A DNA stretch of 64,000 nucleotides from Lysinibacillus pinottii (GCF_024753545.1 NZ_JANTOO010000014.1:248001-312000), one strand, 5' to 3'; shown: positions 53,513 to 62,781, counted from the first letter of the stretch. Numbers and translations: made by a program. The notes: a model not told the origin generated them from the sequence alone.

Positions 53513-54859
53513 TCAGTAGACTGACGTCGAAGATTTATTTGTATTTTCGAGTATTTCTTTTACTCTATTTAGGAATTTACCACATACTAGTCCATCCAAC
53601 ACACGATGATCTAATGATAAACATAAATTCACAATATCACGAGCGGCGAACATTCCACCTGGTAAAATGACCGGTTTTTTTACAATACTTTCCACTTGGA
53701 GAATGGCAGCTTGTGGATAATTAATGATACCCATTGATTGAATAGAGCCAAATGCTCCCGTATTATTAACGGTAAATGTACCACCTTTAATATCATCCAT
53801 GGCTAATTTTCCAGTTCGAACTTTGTTAGCAAGCTCATGAATTTCTTTAGCAATTCCTTTAATGGATTTTTCATCCGCGTGTTTTATAACAGGTACGAAT
53901 AGTGCATCATCCGTCGCTACTGCAATCGAAATATTGATGTCATGCTTTTGAATAATTTTATCCTCAGCCCACATAGAATTCATCATTGGGAATTCCTTCA
54001 AGGCCTGAGCCACTGCTTTTACAAAGAAGGCGAAATATGTAAGATTAAAGCCTTCCTTTTGCTTAAATTCACCTTTTAGGCTATCTCGATAAGCAACTAA
54101 ATCTGTTACATCCACTTCCATCATCATCCAAGCATGTGGAGCTTCATGGACGCTTCTTACCATGTTATTAGCAATGGCACGACGGACCTTTGTCACTGGG
54201 ATTTCAATGTCCCCAGGCTGTATAGGTGGTACTGGTGCTGCAGGCTTTTCTGCAAGCTGTGCTGGTGCAGGAGCTGGTTGTTCAGTTGTTGTTTGAATCG
54301 CTGCTGGCGTTGGTGCCGCAGTAGTTGCTGTTGGAATATTGCCCGTTTCTATAAGTTTTAACAAATCTTTTCTTGTAATGCGACCACCCTCGCCCGTTCC
54401 TGTAACTTGATCAAGGGCAATATCATGCTCCTGTGCAAGTCGTAGAACAGCAGGTGAATAGCGTACTTTGTCCTTACGCGCTTCTTTTGGAGCGACTGAA
54501 GAAGGAGTAGAAACGGGTTGTGATGCTTCTTGTTTCTTTTGAACACCTGCATTTAAAATGGCTGTGCTTACTGCCGATTTTTTTTCAGGTGGTGGTGGTG
54601 GTAACTCACTCTCCCCTGCAATTTCAATCGAGCATACGACTGCGCCCACTGGTAATGTTTGACCTTCTTGTGCAATTAACTCCGTAATAACCCCTTCAAA
54701 CGACGATGGAATTTCTGCATTTACTTTATCTGTCACAACTTCTGCTAAAGAATCATATTTCTTTACTGTATCGCCAGGCTTTACAAGCCATTTTTCAATT
54801 GTACCTTCTGTTACACTTTCGCCGAGCTGTGGCATAGTAATATTTTGAACCGCCATCAT
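53513..54859 (-). CDS. bkdB: Branched-chain keto acid dehydrogenase E2 (dihydrolipoamide acyltransferase)
   Basis: E2 forms the core of the branched-chain keto acid dehydrogenase complex. The 448-residue protein has one lipoyl domain with the lipoyl-lysine Lys45 in EVVTDKVNAEIPS, and a proline/alanine-rich linker. A subunit-binding domain follows (about 130-170, VRYSPAVLRLAQEHDIALD), then a second Pro/Ala linker, and an acyltransferase domain with DHRVLDG near the C-terminus. ATG codons at 54859 and 54856 both follow GGGAGG. It is the last gene of the bkd unit. Confidence 0.93.
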   Translation of the reverse strand: MMAVQNITMPQLGESVTEGTIEKWLVKPGDTVKKYDSLAEVVTDKVNAEIPSSFEGVITELIAQEGQTLPVGAVVCSIEIAGESELPPPPPEKKSAVSTAILNAGVQKKQEASQPVSTPSSVAPKEARKDKVRYSPAVLRLAQEHDIALDQVTGTGEGGRITRKDLLKLIETGNIPTATTAAPTPAAIQTTTEQPAPAPAQLAEKPAAPVPPIQPGDIEIPVTKVRRAIANNMVRSVHEAPHAWMMMEVDVTDLVAYRDSLKGEFKQKEGFNLTYFAFFVKAVAQALKEFPMMNSMWAEDKIIQKHDINISIAVATDDALFVPVIKHADEKSIKGIAKEIHELANKVRTGKLAMDDIKGGTFTVNNTGAFGSIQSMGIINYPQAAILQVESIVKKPVILPGGMFAARDIVNLCLSLDHRVLDGLVCGKFLNRVKEILENTNKSSTSVY

Positions 54860-54938
54860 TTATTCCTCCCATCAATTAAGCCTAGGCGTCATTGTACCTG
54901 ATGCAGCGCTATATTAGTAAACGTAGATAGGCAAATAG

Positions 54939-54976
54939 ACAGATTTTGACTTTCAAACGGCTAAGTCAAAATCTGT
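54939..54976. repeat. Perfect 14-bp inverted repeat between bkdAB and bkdB
   Basis: ACAGATTTTGACTT (54939-54952) and AAGTCAAAATCTGT (54963-54976) are exact reverse complements with a ten-base loop. No U-run follows on the minus strand, so it is not a standard terminator. It could set relative E2 expression through mRNA processing or stability. Confidence 0.75.
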
Positions 54977-55023
54977 TCTTCCGTCTGAGGCTTTCATTTT
55001 TTCAATCAGCCTTGCTTGGTATG

Positions 55024-56007
55024 TTAAAATGCCGCAAGTTCTCGCATCGCACGTTCCACTTTATCAGGATTAATCATAAAATATTTCTCCATGGTTGGTG
55101 CATATGGCATTGCTGGCACATCGGGTCCTGCTAGACGTTGAATCGGTGCATCAAGCTCAAATAAACAATGCTCCGCAATAATGGCAGCAACTTCACTCAT
55201 GATACTGCCTTCTTTATTATCCTCCGTAACAAGTAATACTTTCCCTGTTTTAGTCGCCGCCTCGATAATTGCTTCCTTATCAAGGGGATAGACTGTGCGT
55301 AGGTCAAGTATATGCGCAGAAATACCATCTGCAGCAAGACGTTCTGCAGCTTGTAGCGCAAAGTGGACAGCTAACCCATAGGTAATAACCGTCACATCAT
55401 CCCCTTCACGCTTCACATCTGCCTTGCCGATTGGTAATGTATAATCGTCTAGAGGCACCTCACCCTTAATTAATCGATAAGCACGCTTATGTTCAAAGAA
55501 TAATACAGGATCTTCATCACGAATAGCTGCTTTTAGCAATCCTTTAGCATCATATGGTGTTGATGGGATAACTATTTTCAACCCAGGTGTACCCGCAAAA
55601 AGGGCTTCAACAGATTGAGAATGGTAAAGAGCCCCGTGAATTCCTCCACCAAAAGGTGCACGGATTACCATTGGACAAGTCCAATCATTGTTAGAACGGT
55701 AACGGATTTTGGCTGCCTCAGAGACGATTTGGTTGACAGCTGGCATAATGAAATCAGCAAATTGCATTTCTGCGATTGGACGCATACCATACATTGCTGC
55801 CCCAATACCGACCCCTGCAATAGCACTTTCTGCAAGTGGCGTATCTAGTACACGGTATTCGCCGAATTGATCATACAGACCAGTAGTTGCTTTAAATACA
55901 CCACCCTTACGGCCAACGTCTTCCCCTAAAATGAAAACTCGTTCATCACGTTCCATTTCTTCTTTCATTGCTAATGTAATCGCATCAATATAAGACATAA
56001 CTGCCAT
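55024..56007 (-). CDS. bkdAB: Branched-chain keto acid dehydrogenase E1 beta
   Basis: The 327-residue subunit starts MSYIDAITLAMKEEMERDERVFILGEDVG and has GVGIGAAMYGMRPIAEMQFADF and RAPFGGGIHGALYHSQSVEALFA, the E1 beta core. With E1 alpha it decarboxylates the keto acids of valine, leucine and isoleucine using thiamine diphosphate. GGAGG lies nine bases before the ATG, which overlaps the bkdAA stop by one base. Confidence 0.94.
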   Translation of the reverse strand: MAVMSYIDAITLAMKEEMERDERVFILGEDVGRKGGVFKATTGLYDQFGEYRVLDTPLAESAIAGVGIGAAMYGMRPIAEMQFADFIMPAVNQIVSEAAKIRYRSNNDWTCPMVIRAPFGGGIHGALYHSQSVEALFAGTPGLKIVIPSTPYDAKGLLKAAIRDEDPVLFFEHKRAYRLIKGEVPLDDYTLPIGKADVKREGDDVTVITYGLAVHFALQAAERLAADGISAHILDLRTVYPLDKEAIIEAATKTGKVLLVTEDNKEGSIMSEVAAIIAEHCLFELDAPIQRLAGPDVPAMPYAPTMEKYFMINPDKVERAMRELAAF

Positions 56008-57023
56008 TACACGTCACCTCCGTCCACTGGTGCATAAACATATTTCATGGCATCCTCTGGTTGTGCATATGGAGCCGCTTCTGCATAATCAGTAGCTTCA
56101 TTTACTTCTGCCATAACACGTTCTTCGATTTCTGTACGTACTTTTTCAGTCATGACGCCTGCATCAGTCAGATACTTTTCAAATAACACAATCGGATCTT
56201 TTGCCTTTCCTTCTGCAATATCTTCAGCCGTACGGTATTGACGATCATCGTCGTCCGAGGAATGGGCTGTTAAACGATATGTGACTGTTTCGATTAAGCT
56301 TGGGCCCTCTCCATTACGTGCACGATCGGCTGCTTCTTTCACCACTTTGTAAACTTGTAATGGGCATTTTCCATCAACTGTCACACCTGGCATACCATAC
56401 CCAATCCCACGATCAGAAACCTTCGCACAGCCTAACTGACGTTCTACTGGTACAGAGATGGCATATTGATTGTTTTCCACCATAATAATAACTGGCAATT
56501 TATGAACACCTGCGAAGTTGGCCCCTTCATGGAAATCCCCTTGGTTAGAGGAACCTTCACCAAGTGTCACAAAAGAAACAAAATCCTCATTTTGTAGTCG
56601 TCCAGCAAGTGCAACGCCAACTGCATGTGGCACCTGCGTAGTAACAGGTGAAGATCCTGTTAAAATACGGTTTTTCTTTTGACCGAAATGGCCAGGCATT
56701 TGACGTCCACCAGAGTTTGGATCTTCCGCTTTTGCAAATGCAGATAGCATCAACTCTCTTGGTGTCATACCAAAGTGTAAAACAACCCCCATATCACGAT
56801 AATATGGCGCAATATAATCTTTATCTTTATTTAACGCAAAGGCCGCCCCTACTTGTGCTGCCTCCTGACCTTGACAAGAAATTACAAACGGAATTTTACC
56901 AGAACGGTTTAATAACCACATACGCTCATCTAATCTTCTGGCCATTAACATTGTTTCGAACATAGCAAGTACATCTTCATTTGACAAACCTAAATCTTCA
57001 TGTTTGATTTGAACATCTTGCAT
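56007..57023 (-). CDS. bkdAA: Branched-chain keto acid dehydrogenase E1 alpha
   Basis: The 338-residue subunit carries the thiamine diphosphate motif: TLGEGSSNQGDFHEGANFAGV ending in MVENNQYAIS (about 155-187). YRLTAHSSDDDDRQYR follows, with the phosphorylation-loop-like region. The ATG has AAAGGGG seven bases upstream. It starts about 90 bases after the lpd gene. Confidence 0.94.
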   Translation of the reverse strand: MQDVQIKHEDLGLSNEDVLAMFETMLMARRLDERMWLLNRSGKIPFVISCQGQEAAQVGAAFALNKDKDYIAPYYRDMGVVLHFGMTPRELMLSAFAKAEDPNSGGRQMPGHFGQKKNRILTGSSPVTTQVPHAVGVALAGRLQNEDFVSFVTLGEGSSNQGDFHEGANFAGVHKLPVIIMVENNQYAISVPVERQLGCAKVSDRGIGYGMPGVTVDGKCPLQVYKVVKEAADRARNGEGPSLIETVTYRLTAHSSDDDDRQYRTAEDIAEGKAKDPIVLFEKYLTDAGVMTEKVRTEIEERVMAEVNEATDYAEAAPYAQPEDAMKYVYAPVDGGDV

Positions 57024-57096
57024 ACGAACACCCCTTTCGTATTATAGAGAAATAACTATCTTATCCTATATCCCCACATTTGGATATGTTAGTTAT

Positions 57097-57111
57097 GAAA
57101 TTCAGAAAATT
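57097..57111 (-). promoter_or_regulatory. Weak CodY-like site between lpd and bkdAA
   Basis: The sequence GAAATTCAGAAAATT differs from the CodY consensus AATTTTCWGAAAATT at three of 15 positions. CodY senses branched-chain amino acids and controls such genes in bacilli. The match is modest. Confidence 0.3.
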
Positions 57112-58538
57112 TAAAAATGGATAGCACGACCATCAACTGCTAAAGCAGATTCCACTAATACCTCGTTTAATGAAGGATGTGGATGAATTGCCTGACTAAT
57201 TTCCCATGGTGTTGCATCCAACAATTTAGCTAAAGATGCCTCTCCAATTAAATCTGTCACGTGCGGCCCTACCATATGAATACCCAAAATATCATCTGTT
57301 TCTTCATCAGCAATTATTTTTACAAAACCTTCTGCTTCCCCATTTACCAATGCCTTACCAATTGCCTTGAAAGGGAATTTACCGATTTTTAATGAAAAGC
57401 CTCGCTCTTTGGCAGCACTTTCGGTTAAGCCAATGCTAGCAACCTCTGGATATGAATAAACACATTTCGGTACCTTCAGATCATCGATATGCTCTGCTTT
57501 ACCTGTCGCTATATGCTCGATTGCTGACAGTCCTTCATGAGAAGCCACATGCGCTAACTGTAAGCCACCAATCACATCACCTATGGCATACATATGTGAT
57601 TCCTTCGTTTGATAAGAATCATTCACTTTAATGAAGCCATTTTCCACTTCGATTTCTGTATTTTCCAAGCCAATGTCTTGCGTGTTGGCTTCACGACCAA
57701 CACAAAGTAAAAGTTTATCTGCCTCAAAGATTTCTTCCTGCTCATTCACTTTCGCAGAAATGAAAACGTTATCATTTTCTATTTTGAATGTATCTGCATC
57801 TAAACGGGCATTTGTGACAATGCGAACTCCCCTCTTTTCAAGCTGCTTTGTTACTTCTTTGACGATATCAGCATCCTCTGCAGGTAAGATAGTTGGTCCG
57901 TATTCTAGAACTGTTACATATACGCCAAAATCGCAAAGCATAGATGCCCACTCAATTCCAATGACACCACCGCCAACGATTAACAATGATTTTGGTAAAT
58001 TGTCAAGCTCCAACGCATGATCTGAATTCATCACATATTGGCCATCAACTGTTAATCCTGCCATACCTCTTGGCTTTGAGCCAGTTGCAATGACAACATT
58101 CGTCGGTACAAGCATTTCATTTTCTTGCCCATTGGACATTTCTACGGAAATAGTTCCTGGCATAGGAGAGAAAATAGAGGGACCTAAAATTCGTCCTGTA
58201 CCATGATAAACATCTATTTTGCCTTTTTTCATCAGTGTATTCACACCTTGGCTTAATTGCTCAACGATCGCTTGCTTCCTAGCTTGCACTTTGTCAAATT
58301 GCAGTGTCACACCTTCAATGTCAACACCATACTCACTAGCCGTTTTATTAGCCATTCGATATACTTCTGCACTTCGAAGTAAAGCTTTACTTGGGATACA
58401 GCCTTTGTGCAAGCATGTTCCACCTAAACGATCCCGCTCTACAATAGCTGTTTTCAAGCCTAGTTGCGCAGCGCGGATGGCCGCCACATAACCGCCTGTA
58501 CCTCCACCTAAAATGACAACATCATAATTTTGAGCCAT
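57111..58538 (-). CDS. lpdV: Dihydrolipoyl dehydrogenase (E3) of the branched-chain complex
   Basis: E3 reoxidises the lipoyl group of E2 with FAD and NAD. The 475-residue protein has the FAD loop VVILGGGTGGYVAAIRAA, the redox-active disulfide in GGTCLHKGCIPSK (Cys42 and Cys47), the NAD loop SLLIVGGGVIGIEWASML, and HPHPSLNE near the C-terminus (catalytic His). AAGGGGGAA precedes the ATG. Its place before bkdAA matches lpdV of B. subtilis. Confidence 0.94.
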   Translation of the reverse strand: MAQNYDVVILGGGTGGYVAAIRAAQLGLKTAIVERDRLGGTCLHKGCIPSKALLRSAEVYRMANKTASEYGVDIEGVTLQFDKVQARKQAIVEQLSQGVNTLMKKGKIDVYHGTGRILGPSIFSPMPGTISVEMSNGQENEMLVPTNVVIATGSKPRGMAGLTVDGQYVMNSDHALELDNLPKSLLIVGGGVIGIEWASMLCDFGVYVTVLEYGPTILPAEDADIVKEVTKQLEKRGVRIVTNARLDADTFKIENDNVFISAKVNEQEEIFEADKLLLCVGREANTQDIGLENTEIEVENGFIKVNDSYQTKESHMYAIGDVIGGLQLAHVASHEGLSAIEHIATGKAEHIDDLKVPKCVYSYPEVASIGLTESAAKERGFSLKIGKFPFKAIGKALVNGEAEGFVKIIADEETDDILGIHMVGPHVTDLIGEASLAKLLDATPWEISQAIHPHPSLNEVLVESALAVDGRAIHF

Positions 58539-58679
58539 GTTTATTCCCCCTTTTGAGAAAAGTGCTAAAGTATTCTATCTATTAAACCATTACCCTACCA
58601 ATTAGCTTGCGGTCTATTTTTGCTTAAGAAGAACAGAACTTTAGCTTTACTGCAACGGTGCTCTTATTTGTTGGTAAAA

Positions 58680-58706
58680 TTAGAAGAAGTCGACAATGCG
58701 ACTTCT
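58680..58706 (-). terminator. Weak terminator or attenuator between bcd and lpdV
   Basis: An 8-bp perfect stem (58685-58692 with 58699-58706) is followed on the minus strand by TCTAATTTTACC. The U-run is interrupted, so it may only reduce transcription into lpdV. Confidence 0.45.
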
Positions 58707-58728
58707 CCAAATTTTCAAACCTTGTATA

Positions 58729-59823
58729 TTAGCGACCGTGTAAAATATTTTTTTCATTTTTTAAGAATTGGCTGCGAGATTTCGCCACACGCGCAATGCG
58801 TTCTTCAGCTAAACGATTCGCTGCCACATATGTTGGAATGCCATCTCGTTTTGAAATAGCAAAGATCTTTTCAATACTATCATATATACCGTCAACGCGT
58901 TTCAGAGCACGTTCACGATTATAACCATATAATTCATCCGCAACGTTAATAACGCCACCAGCATTAATGACATAGTCTGGTGCATAGACAATACCTAATT
59001 CATGTAGGAAATCACCATGACGTGAATCTTTTAACTGATTATTAGCAGACCCAGCAATTACTTTTGCTTTTAATTGTGGAATTGTTTCATCATTTAATAT
59101 AGCACCTAAAGCACAAGGAGAGAAAATATCAACTTCTTGCGCGTAGATTTCATCTGGAGCTACTGCAATTGCGTCAAAGTCATTCACAACTCTATCAATT
59201 GCTGCCTGATTGATATCTGTTACAACAAGTTTTGCCCCTTCATTATGTAAATACTCGCAAAGCTTGTAGGCTACATTTCCTAGACCTTGTACAGAAATTT
59301 TTAATCCCTCTAATGATTCTGAACCAAATGCTTCTTTTGCAGCCGCTTTCATACCGCGGTAAACACCATACGCCGTTACTGGAGATGGGTTCCCTGATGA
59401 ACCGAATGCAGGTGAGATTCCTGTTACATAATCTGTTTCCTCATGGATTAAATCCATATCTGTAACTGTTGTACCTACGTCTTCTGCCGTGATATAACGA
59501 CCATTTAAGCCTTGGATGAAACGACCTAATGCACGGAACATTTCTTCGTTTTTATCTTTAAATGGGTCACCGATAATGACCGTTTTTCCACCGCCAAGGT
59601 TTAAACCAGCTGCCGCATTTTTGTAGGTCATACCTCGTGCTAAACGCAATGCGTCTTCAACTGCATTTTCCTCTGATGCATATGTCCACATACGTGCCCC
59701 GCCTAATGCTGGTCCAAGTGTTGTATCATGGATAGCGATAACCGCTTTTAACCCTGATGCTTCATCTTGGCAAAATACCAATTGTTCATAATCATACTTT
59801 TCCATATACTTGAAGATTTCCAT
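58729..59823 (-). CDS. bcd: Leucine dehydrogenase
   Basis: This NAD-dependent enzyme deaminates leucine, valine and isoleucine to keto acids. The 364-residue protein (from ATG 59823) has GPALGGARMW, GLNLGGGKTVIIGDP with the catalytic Lys80, and the NAD loop VQGLGNVAYKLCEYL. Length and positions agree with known leucine dehydrogenases. GGGG lies about eight bases before this ATG, and the 18 extra upstream codons are rejected. It feeds the bkd complex encoded next to it. Confidence 0.94.
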   Translation of the reverse strand: MEIFKYMEKYDYEQLVFCQDEASGLKAVIAIHDTTLGPALGGARMWTYASEENAVEDALRLARGMTYKNAAAGLNLGGGKTVIIGDPFKDKNEEMFRALGRFIQGLNGRYITAEDVGTTVTDMDLIHEETDYVTGISPAFGSSGNPSPVTAYGVYRGMKAAAKEAFGSESLEGLKISVQGLGNVAYKLCEYLHNEGAKLVVTDINQAAIDRVVNDFDAIAVAPDEIYAQEVDIFSPCALGAILNDETIPQLKAKVIAGSANNQLKDSRHGDFLHELGIVYAPDYVINAGGVINVADELYGYNRERALKRVDGIYDSIEKIFAISKRDGIPTYVAANRLAEERIARVAKSRSQFLKNEKNILHGR

Positions 59824-60205
59824 GAAACTCGCCCCTTTGCTTTGGAAAGTGCATCCCCAAATGCCCGTCCCAATCAAGTTTTATCTAACAATCTTACCAC
59901 TTGTTGTCCTCGCCTCAGCTATAATACTGAGCCCCATTTTTCAGTAGGTGTTTAGACCCTAGGATAAAAATTGTTTAGTAATGGATAATATTGCTCCACT
60001 TATTTTTACAATACTGACAAATTCACAATTTCGCAACTATTATTACATATTCTTGTTTAAGTAAGAATTTTCTAAACATTCAGTAACAAAAACTACTATA
60101 TGCTCCGTCTAGTTTTGACGAATAATTATTATATTGATTACTAGCCTTTCTTGACATTCCCCCATCCACAGGTACAATTAATCATAGGAATAAGGAGGGG
60201 TATAT
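59824..60205. other. Divergent intergenic region upstream of bcd and the DUF2627 gene
   Basis: About 380 AT-rich bases lie between the two starts. A CodY-like sequence lies at 60066-60080 (two mismatches). I see no -24/-12 promoter with the correct spacing, and no bkdR gene nearby, so control probably differs from the sigma-L/BkdR system of B. subtilis. Confidence 0.5.
60066..60080. promoter_or_regulatory. Candidate CodY site upstream of bcd
   Basis: AATTTTCTAAACATT matches the CodY consensus AATTTTCWGAAAATT at 13 of 15 positions. It lies about 245 bases before bcd and 125 before the DUF2627 gene, which is far for direct repression of bcd. Confidence 0.35.
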
Positions 60206-60442
60206 ATGGCCCGTTTAGCTGCATTTATTGTAATGCTTATTCCAGGTCTTATGGCTGCAGGCGGCATTAAATTTATGCGTGATACATTATTTGGGAAGCT
60301 TCTTTCGCCTTTCCCATTTTTATGGCTACAATTTGTAGTAGGTGTTATATTCTTTGTTATAGGCTTTGGCTTTTTCGCAGGATTTTTACTACATCGTGAC
60401 CGCAAAAATGGAAAAGTAGCACCTCGCTTCCAAAAAAAATAA
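60206..60442 (+). CDS. DUF2627 (YqzF-like) small membrane protein
   Basis: The 78-residue protein has two hydrophobic helices (about 4-22 and 39-63) and a basic cytoplasmic tail ending PRFQKK. It matches my memory of DUF2627/YqzF, found next to the bkd genes and yqiK in bacilli. Function unknown. AAGGAGGGG lies before the ATG. Confidence 0.85.
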   Translation: MARLAAFIVMLIPGLMAAGGIKFMRDTLFGKLLSPFPFLWLQFVVGVIFFVIGFGFFAGFLLHRDRKNGKVAPRFQKK

Positions 60443-60490
60443 AAATAGCTATCCAAATAAGTCACATGGACTTACTGGATAGCTATTTTT
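60441..60490. terminator. Bidirectional terminator between DUF2627 and the phosphodiesterase gene
   Basis: A perfect 14-bp outer stem (60441-60454 with 60477-60490) encloses a further imperfect inner stem (AAGTC with GACTT). A-runs and T-runs on each side suit both convergent genes. Confidence 0.83.
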
Positions 60491-61217
60491 ATACACGCTG
60501 CTGTGTAGTGATGACTTTATCAGGGTAATCTGTTATCCAACCTATTACAGCATGGTGAGGATTGGTTAAGAATGGTTCATTACCATCAATTGCATAAAAA
60601 CGACAGGCTTTGCCGCTTGTTACGCATGCCTCTAAATATCTTGGCTTGTAGTACCGTTTATGCATATGGACAGTATCAGCAGCTTTGTAATCAGCTAACA
60701 GATCCCATTTTAATTTTTTCGTGGCTATTAGAGCCGTTTCATATTCAGGTCTTTGCTTTTTCACATATTCCAGTATTTCGTAATGGAACGACGAGAAGTG
60801 GCTCCCTGCTGGTAACGATAGCCCTTGAAGAAAGTCATTCAGCCCACTTTGATTGTCTAAAATGGTTGATTTTAATTCAATATTTAAAGGGAGCTTATGT
60901 GTTTTAGCCCATGCTAAAACTGCATCAAATGCTGGTATTTTAGCCGATGAAAAAAGACGCCTCCAAGGCTTGCCGAGTTTAAAACGTAATAACTCTTCCA
61001 TCGTACAATCACTCACCAGTTTATTGATACCTACTAATCTTGACAATTGTGGATCATGGTAGACGATTGGACAACCATCTTTTGAAAATTGGATGTCTAA
61101 CTCAATGCCATCAGCCCCAAGCTCCAATGCCTTTTCAAAAGCTTTAAAGGTATTTTCTAGCGCATAGGCCGATGCTCCTCGATGTGCAAACACCGGAATA
61201 TAGGACGAATTAGACAT
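60489..61217 (-). CDS. Glycerophosphodiester phosphodiesterase (YqiK type)
   Basis: The 242-residue cytosolic enzyme hydrolyses glycerophosphodiesters to glycerol-3-phosphate and an alcohol. It starts PVFAHRGASAYALENTFKAFEKAL with the catalytic HRG and ExT motifs, then GADGIELDIQFSKDGCPIVYHDPQL. No signal peptide is present. Its start overlaps the end of the DUF342 gene by eight bases. Gene order with DUF2627 matches yqiK-yqzF of B. subtilis. Confidence 0.92.
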   Translation of the reverse strand: MSNSSYIPVFAHRGASAYALENTFKAFEKALELGADGIELDIQFSKDGCPIVYHDPQLSRLVGINKLVSDCTMEELLRFKLGKPWRRLFSSAKIPAFDAVLAWAKTHKLPLNIELKSTILDNQSGLNDFLQGLSLPAGSHFSSFHYEILEYVKKQRPEYETALIATKKLKWDLLADYKAADTVHMHKRYYKPRYLEACVTSGKACRFYAIDGNEPFLTNPHHAVIGWITDYPDKVITTQQRV

Positions 61218-62781
61218 TTAACTCACCAAACTCTAGCAGAAATTTACCATTGGTCATTTTGCTTAATAAAGATGATTTTTTACCAATTTGAATATACGTC
61301 CCCGGATGCGCTTCCTTTGTCACAACAATCTCTTCTTTACCAATATGACGCATTTCGTCCATTATTAGCTTTATTTCACGATCTAATGTAACCGCTTCTG
61401 CCTTTAACTTTGTTAAAGCTTGCTTTGTCTCTTCAAAGGATGCTGTTTGTTCTTTAGACATTTGGTTGAGAAATGGCAATAAACTTTTCATTTTGGATTC
61501 ATGGGCTGCAATTTCTGATTGTAACTCTTTAAGCTGGACAGCTTTTTCCTGCATGATCGAATTATTCTCTTGTTTATTGACACTTTCAATAATCAAATCC
61601 GTTCGCCGTTCCAATCGATTACCAGATATGGCCGTGACAATCGTATTTTTAGCTACAGCACGCCCTCCAATAATTTTACCTTTTCGTTCATCCACTAAAA
61701 TGGAATGGGCTGAAAGCTGTGAACCTAATGCATAGAAACCAATATGGATACTATCTGCTGCCATTAAATTTGCTTCATTGACATGTTTGACAAAAATATT
61801 GCCACCCGCTTCCACAACTGTTGACCCAAGACCAAATATGCCACCGCGAATATAAACATCTCCTTCGATGGATTTAATCAGTTTGGCACCGCTTACACCT
61901 TCAGCGCCATCAATAGAAATATCACCAGTTGCAATAACTGTATAGCCATTTGTTACTGTTCCTTTAATACTAAGAGAACCATTAAATTCTAGATTACCTG
62001 TTTCAACGCCTACATCACCGTTAATAGGTAGGTGTCTGTTTACACCAATCATACCTTTCACATCATCTAGAACACCAGCAATTTTCGAGCGGATCACAAT
62101 TTTCCCGTCCTCTTCCACTTCATATGCTGATTTTGTATCGTATCGGATTGGAAAATCCCGTCCTGGTGCGGCAGCCACTACCTCACCTAGCACATTTTTC
62201 CCTGGTTTACCTAATGTAGCAGGAATCTTTTCACCTAGCCATGAGCCTTCCGAAATTTCTGAGATAAAATTCATATCAAAGTAATCCGCTTTTCCATCAT
62301 CACGAATGACCGGTTTTCTCTCCGGCTTAGGTAAGTATGTAATTTGTGCATCCGTGCCTGCTATCGGTGGTTGCCCCTGAGCAATTAAAAATGCTTTTCC
62401 TGGTTCAGCCTTCGAAATATCAAAATCTAAAATTCCATGCACAATTTCATTTTCAGCAAGTATTTCTTGAATTTGCTGTGTCAGCTTTTCTTTATGATTG
62501 GCAATATATTCGTTTGTTTCATAGATAAAAATAGAGGCTGACATTTTATCACGGGCAATTTCAGCTTCAATATTTGGAAGCCAGCGGCCAATTTCTACTG
62601 GACTTGTATTTTGAGTAGACAGCACGTTTTTTAAAATTGAAAAATTAGATAATTTAAGTCGCGGATGACTACGTAAAATGCTATCAAATTCTTTTAATGG
62701 GAATCCGGCACTAAAAGTAAGCATAAATACCTTGCCATTTTCTTCAGAAATTTCGAAGTTTTCATTTCGAACTAGAATCAA
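61210..62781 (-). CDS. DUF342 (FapA-like) protein
   Basis: The 523-residue protein has the DUF342 core: a parallel beta-helix-like stretch with repeated turns (GDVGVETGNLEFNGSLSIKGTV, VIATGDISIDGAEG, GDVYIRGGIFGLGSTVVEAGGNIFV) between about 250 and 360. A long coiled coil at 395-470 follows, then a small C-terminal domain. Members are polymerising or scaffold-like proteins of poorly known role. The TTG start has GGAGG four bases upstream, which is close. Confidence 0.85.
   Translation of the reverse strand: MILVRNENFEISEENGKVFMLTFSAGFPLKEFDSILRSHPRLKLSNFSILKNVLSTQNTSPVEIGRWLPNIEAEIARDKMSASIFIYETNEYIANHKEKLTQQIQEILAENEIVHGILDFDISKAEPGKAFLIAQGQPPIAGTDAQITYLPKPERKPVIRDDGKADYFDMNFISEISEGSWLGEKIPATLGKPGKNVLGEVVAAAPGRDFPIRYDTKSAYEVEEDGKIVIRSKIAGVLDDVKGMIGVNRHLPINGDVGVETGNLEFNGSLSIKGTVTNGYTVIATGDISIDGAEGVSGAKLIKSIEGDVYIRGGIFGLGSTVVEAGGNIFVKHVNEANLMAADSIHIGFYALGSQLSAHSILVDERKGKIIGGRAVAKNTIVTAISGNRLERRTDLIIESVNKQENNSIMQEKAVQLKELQSEIAAHESKMKSLLPFLNQMSKEQTASFEETKQALTKLKAEAVTLDREIKLIMDEMRHIGKEEIVVTKEAHPGTYIQIGKKSSLLSKMTNGKFLLEFGELNV

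Noticed and set aside
59840..59870. A -24/-12 (sigma-54) promoter before bcd
   Set aside because: GGGCAT and TGCAC are present but the GG to GC distance is off by one, and transcription would start at the ribosome binding site.
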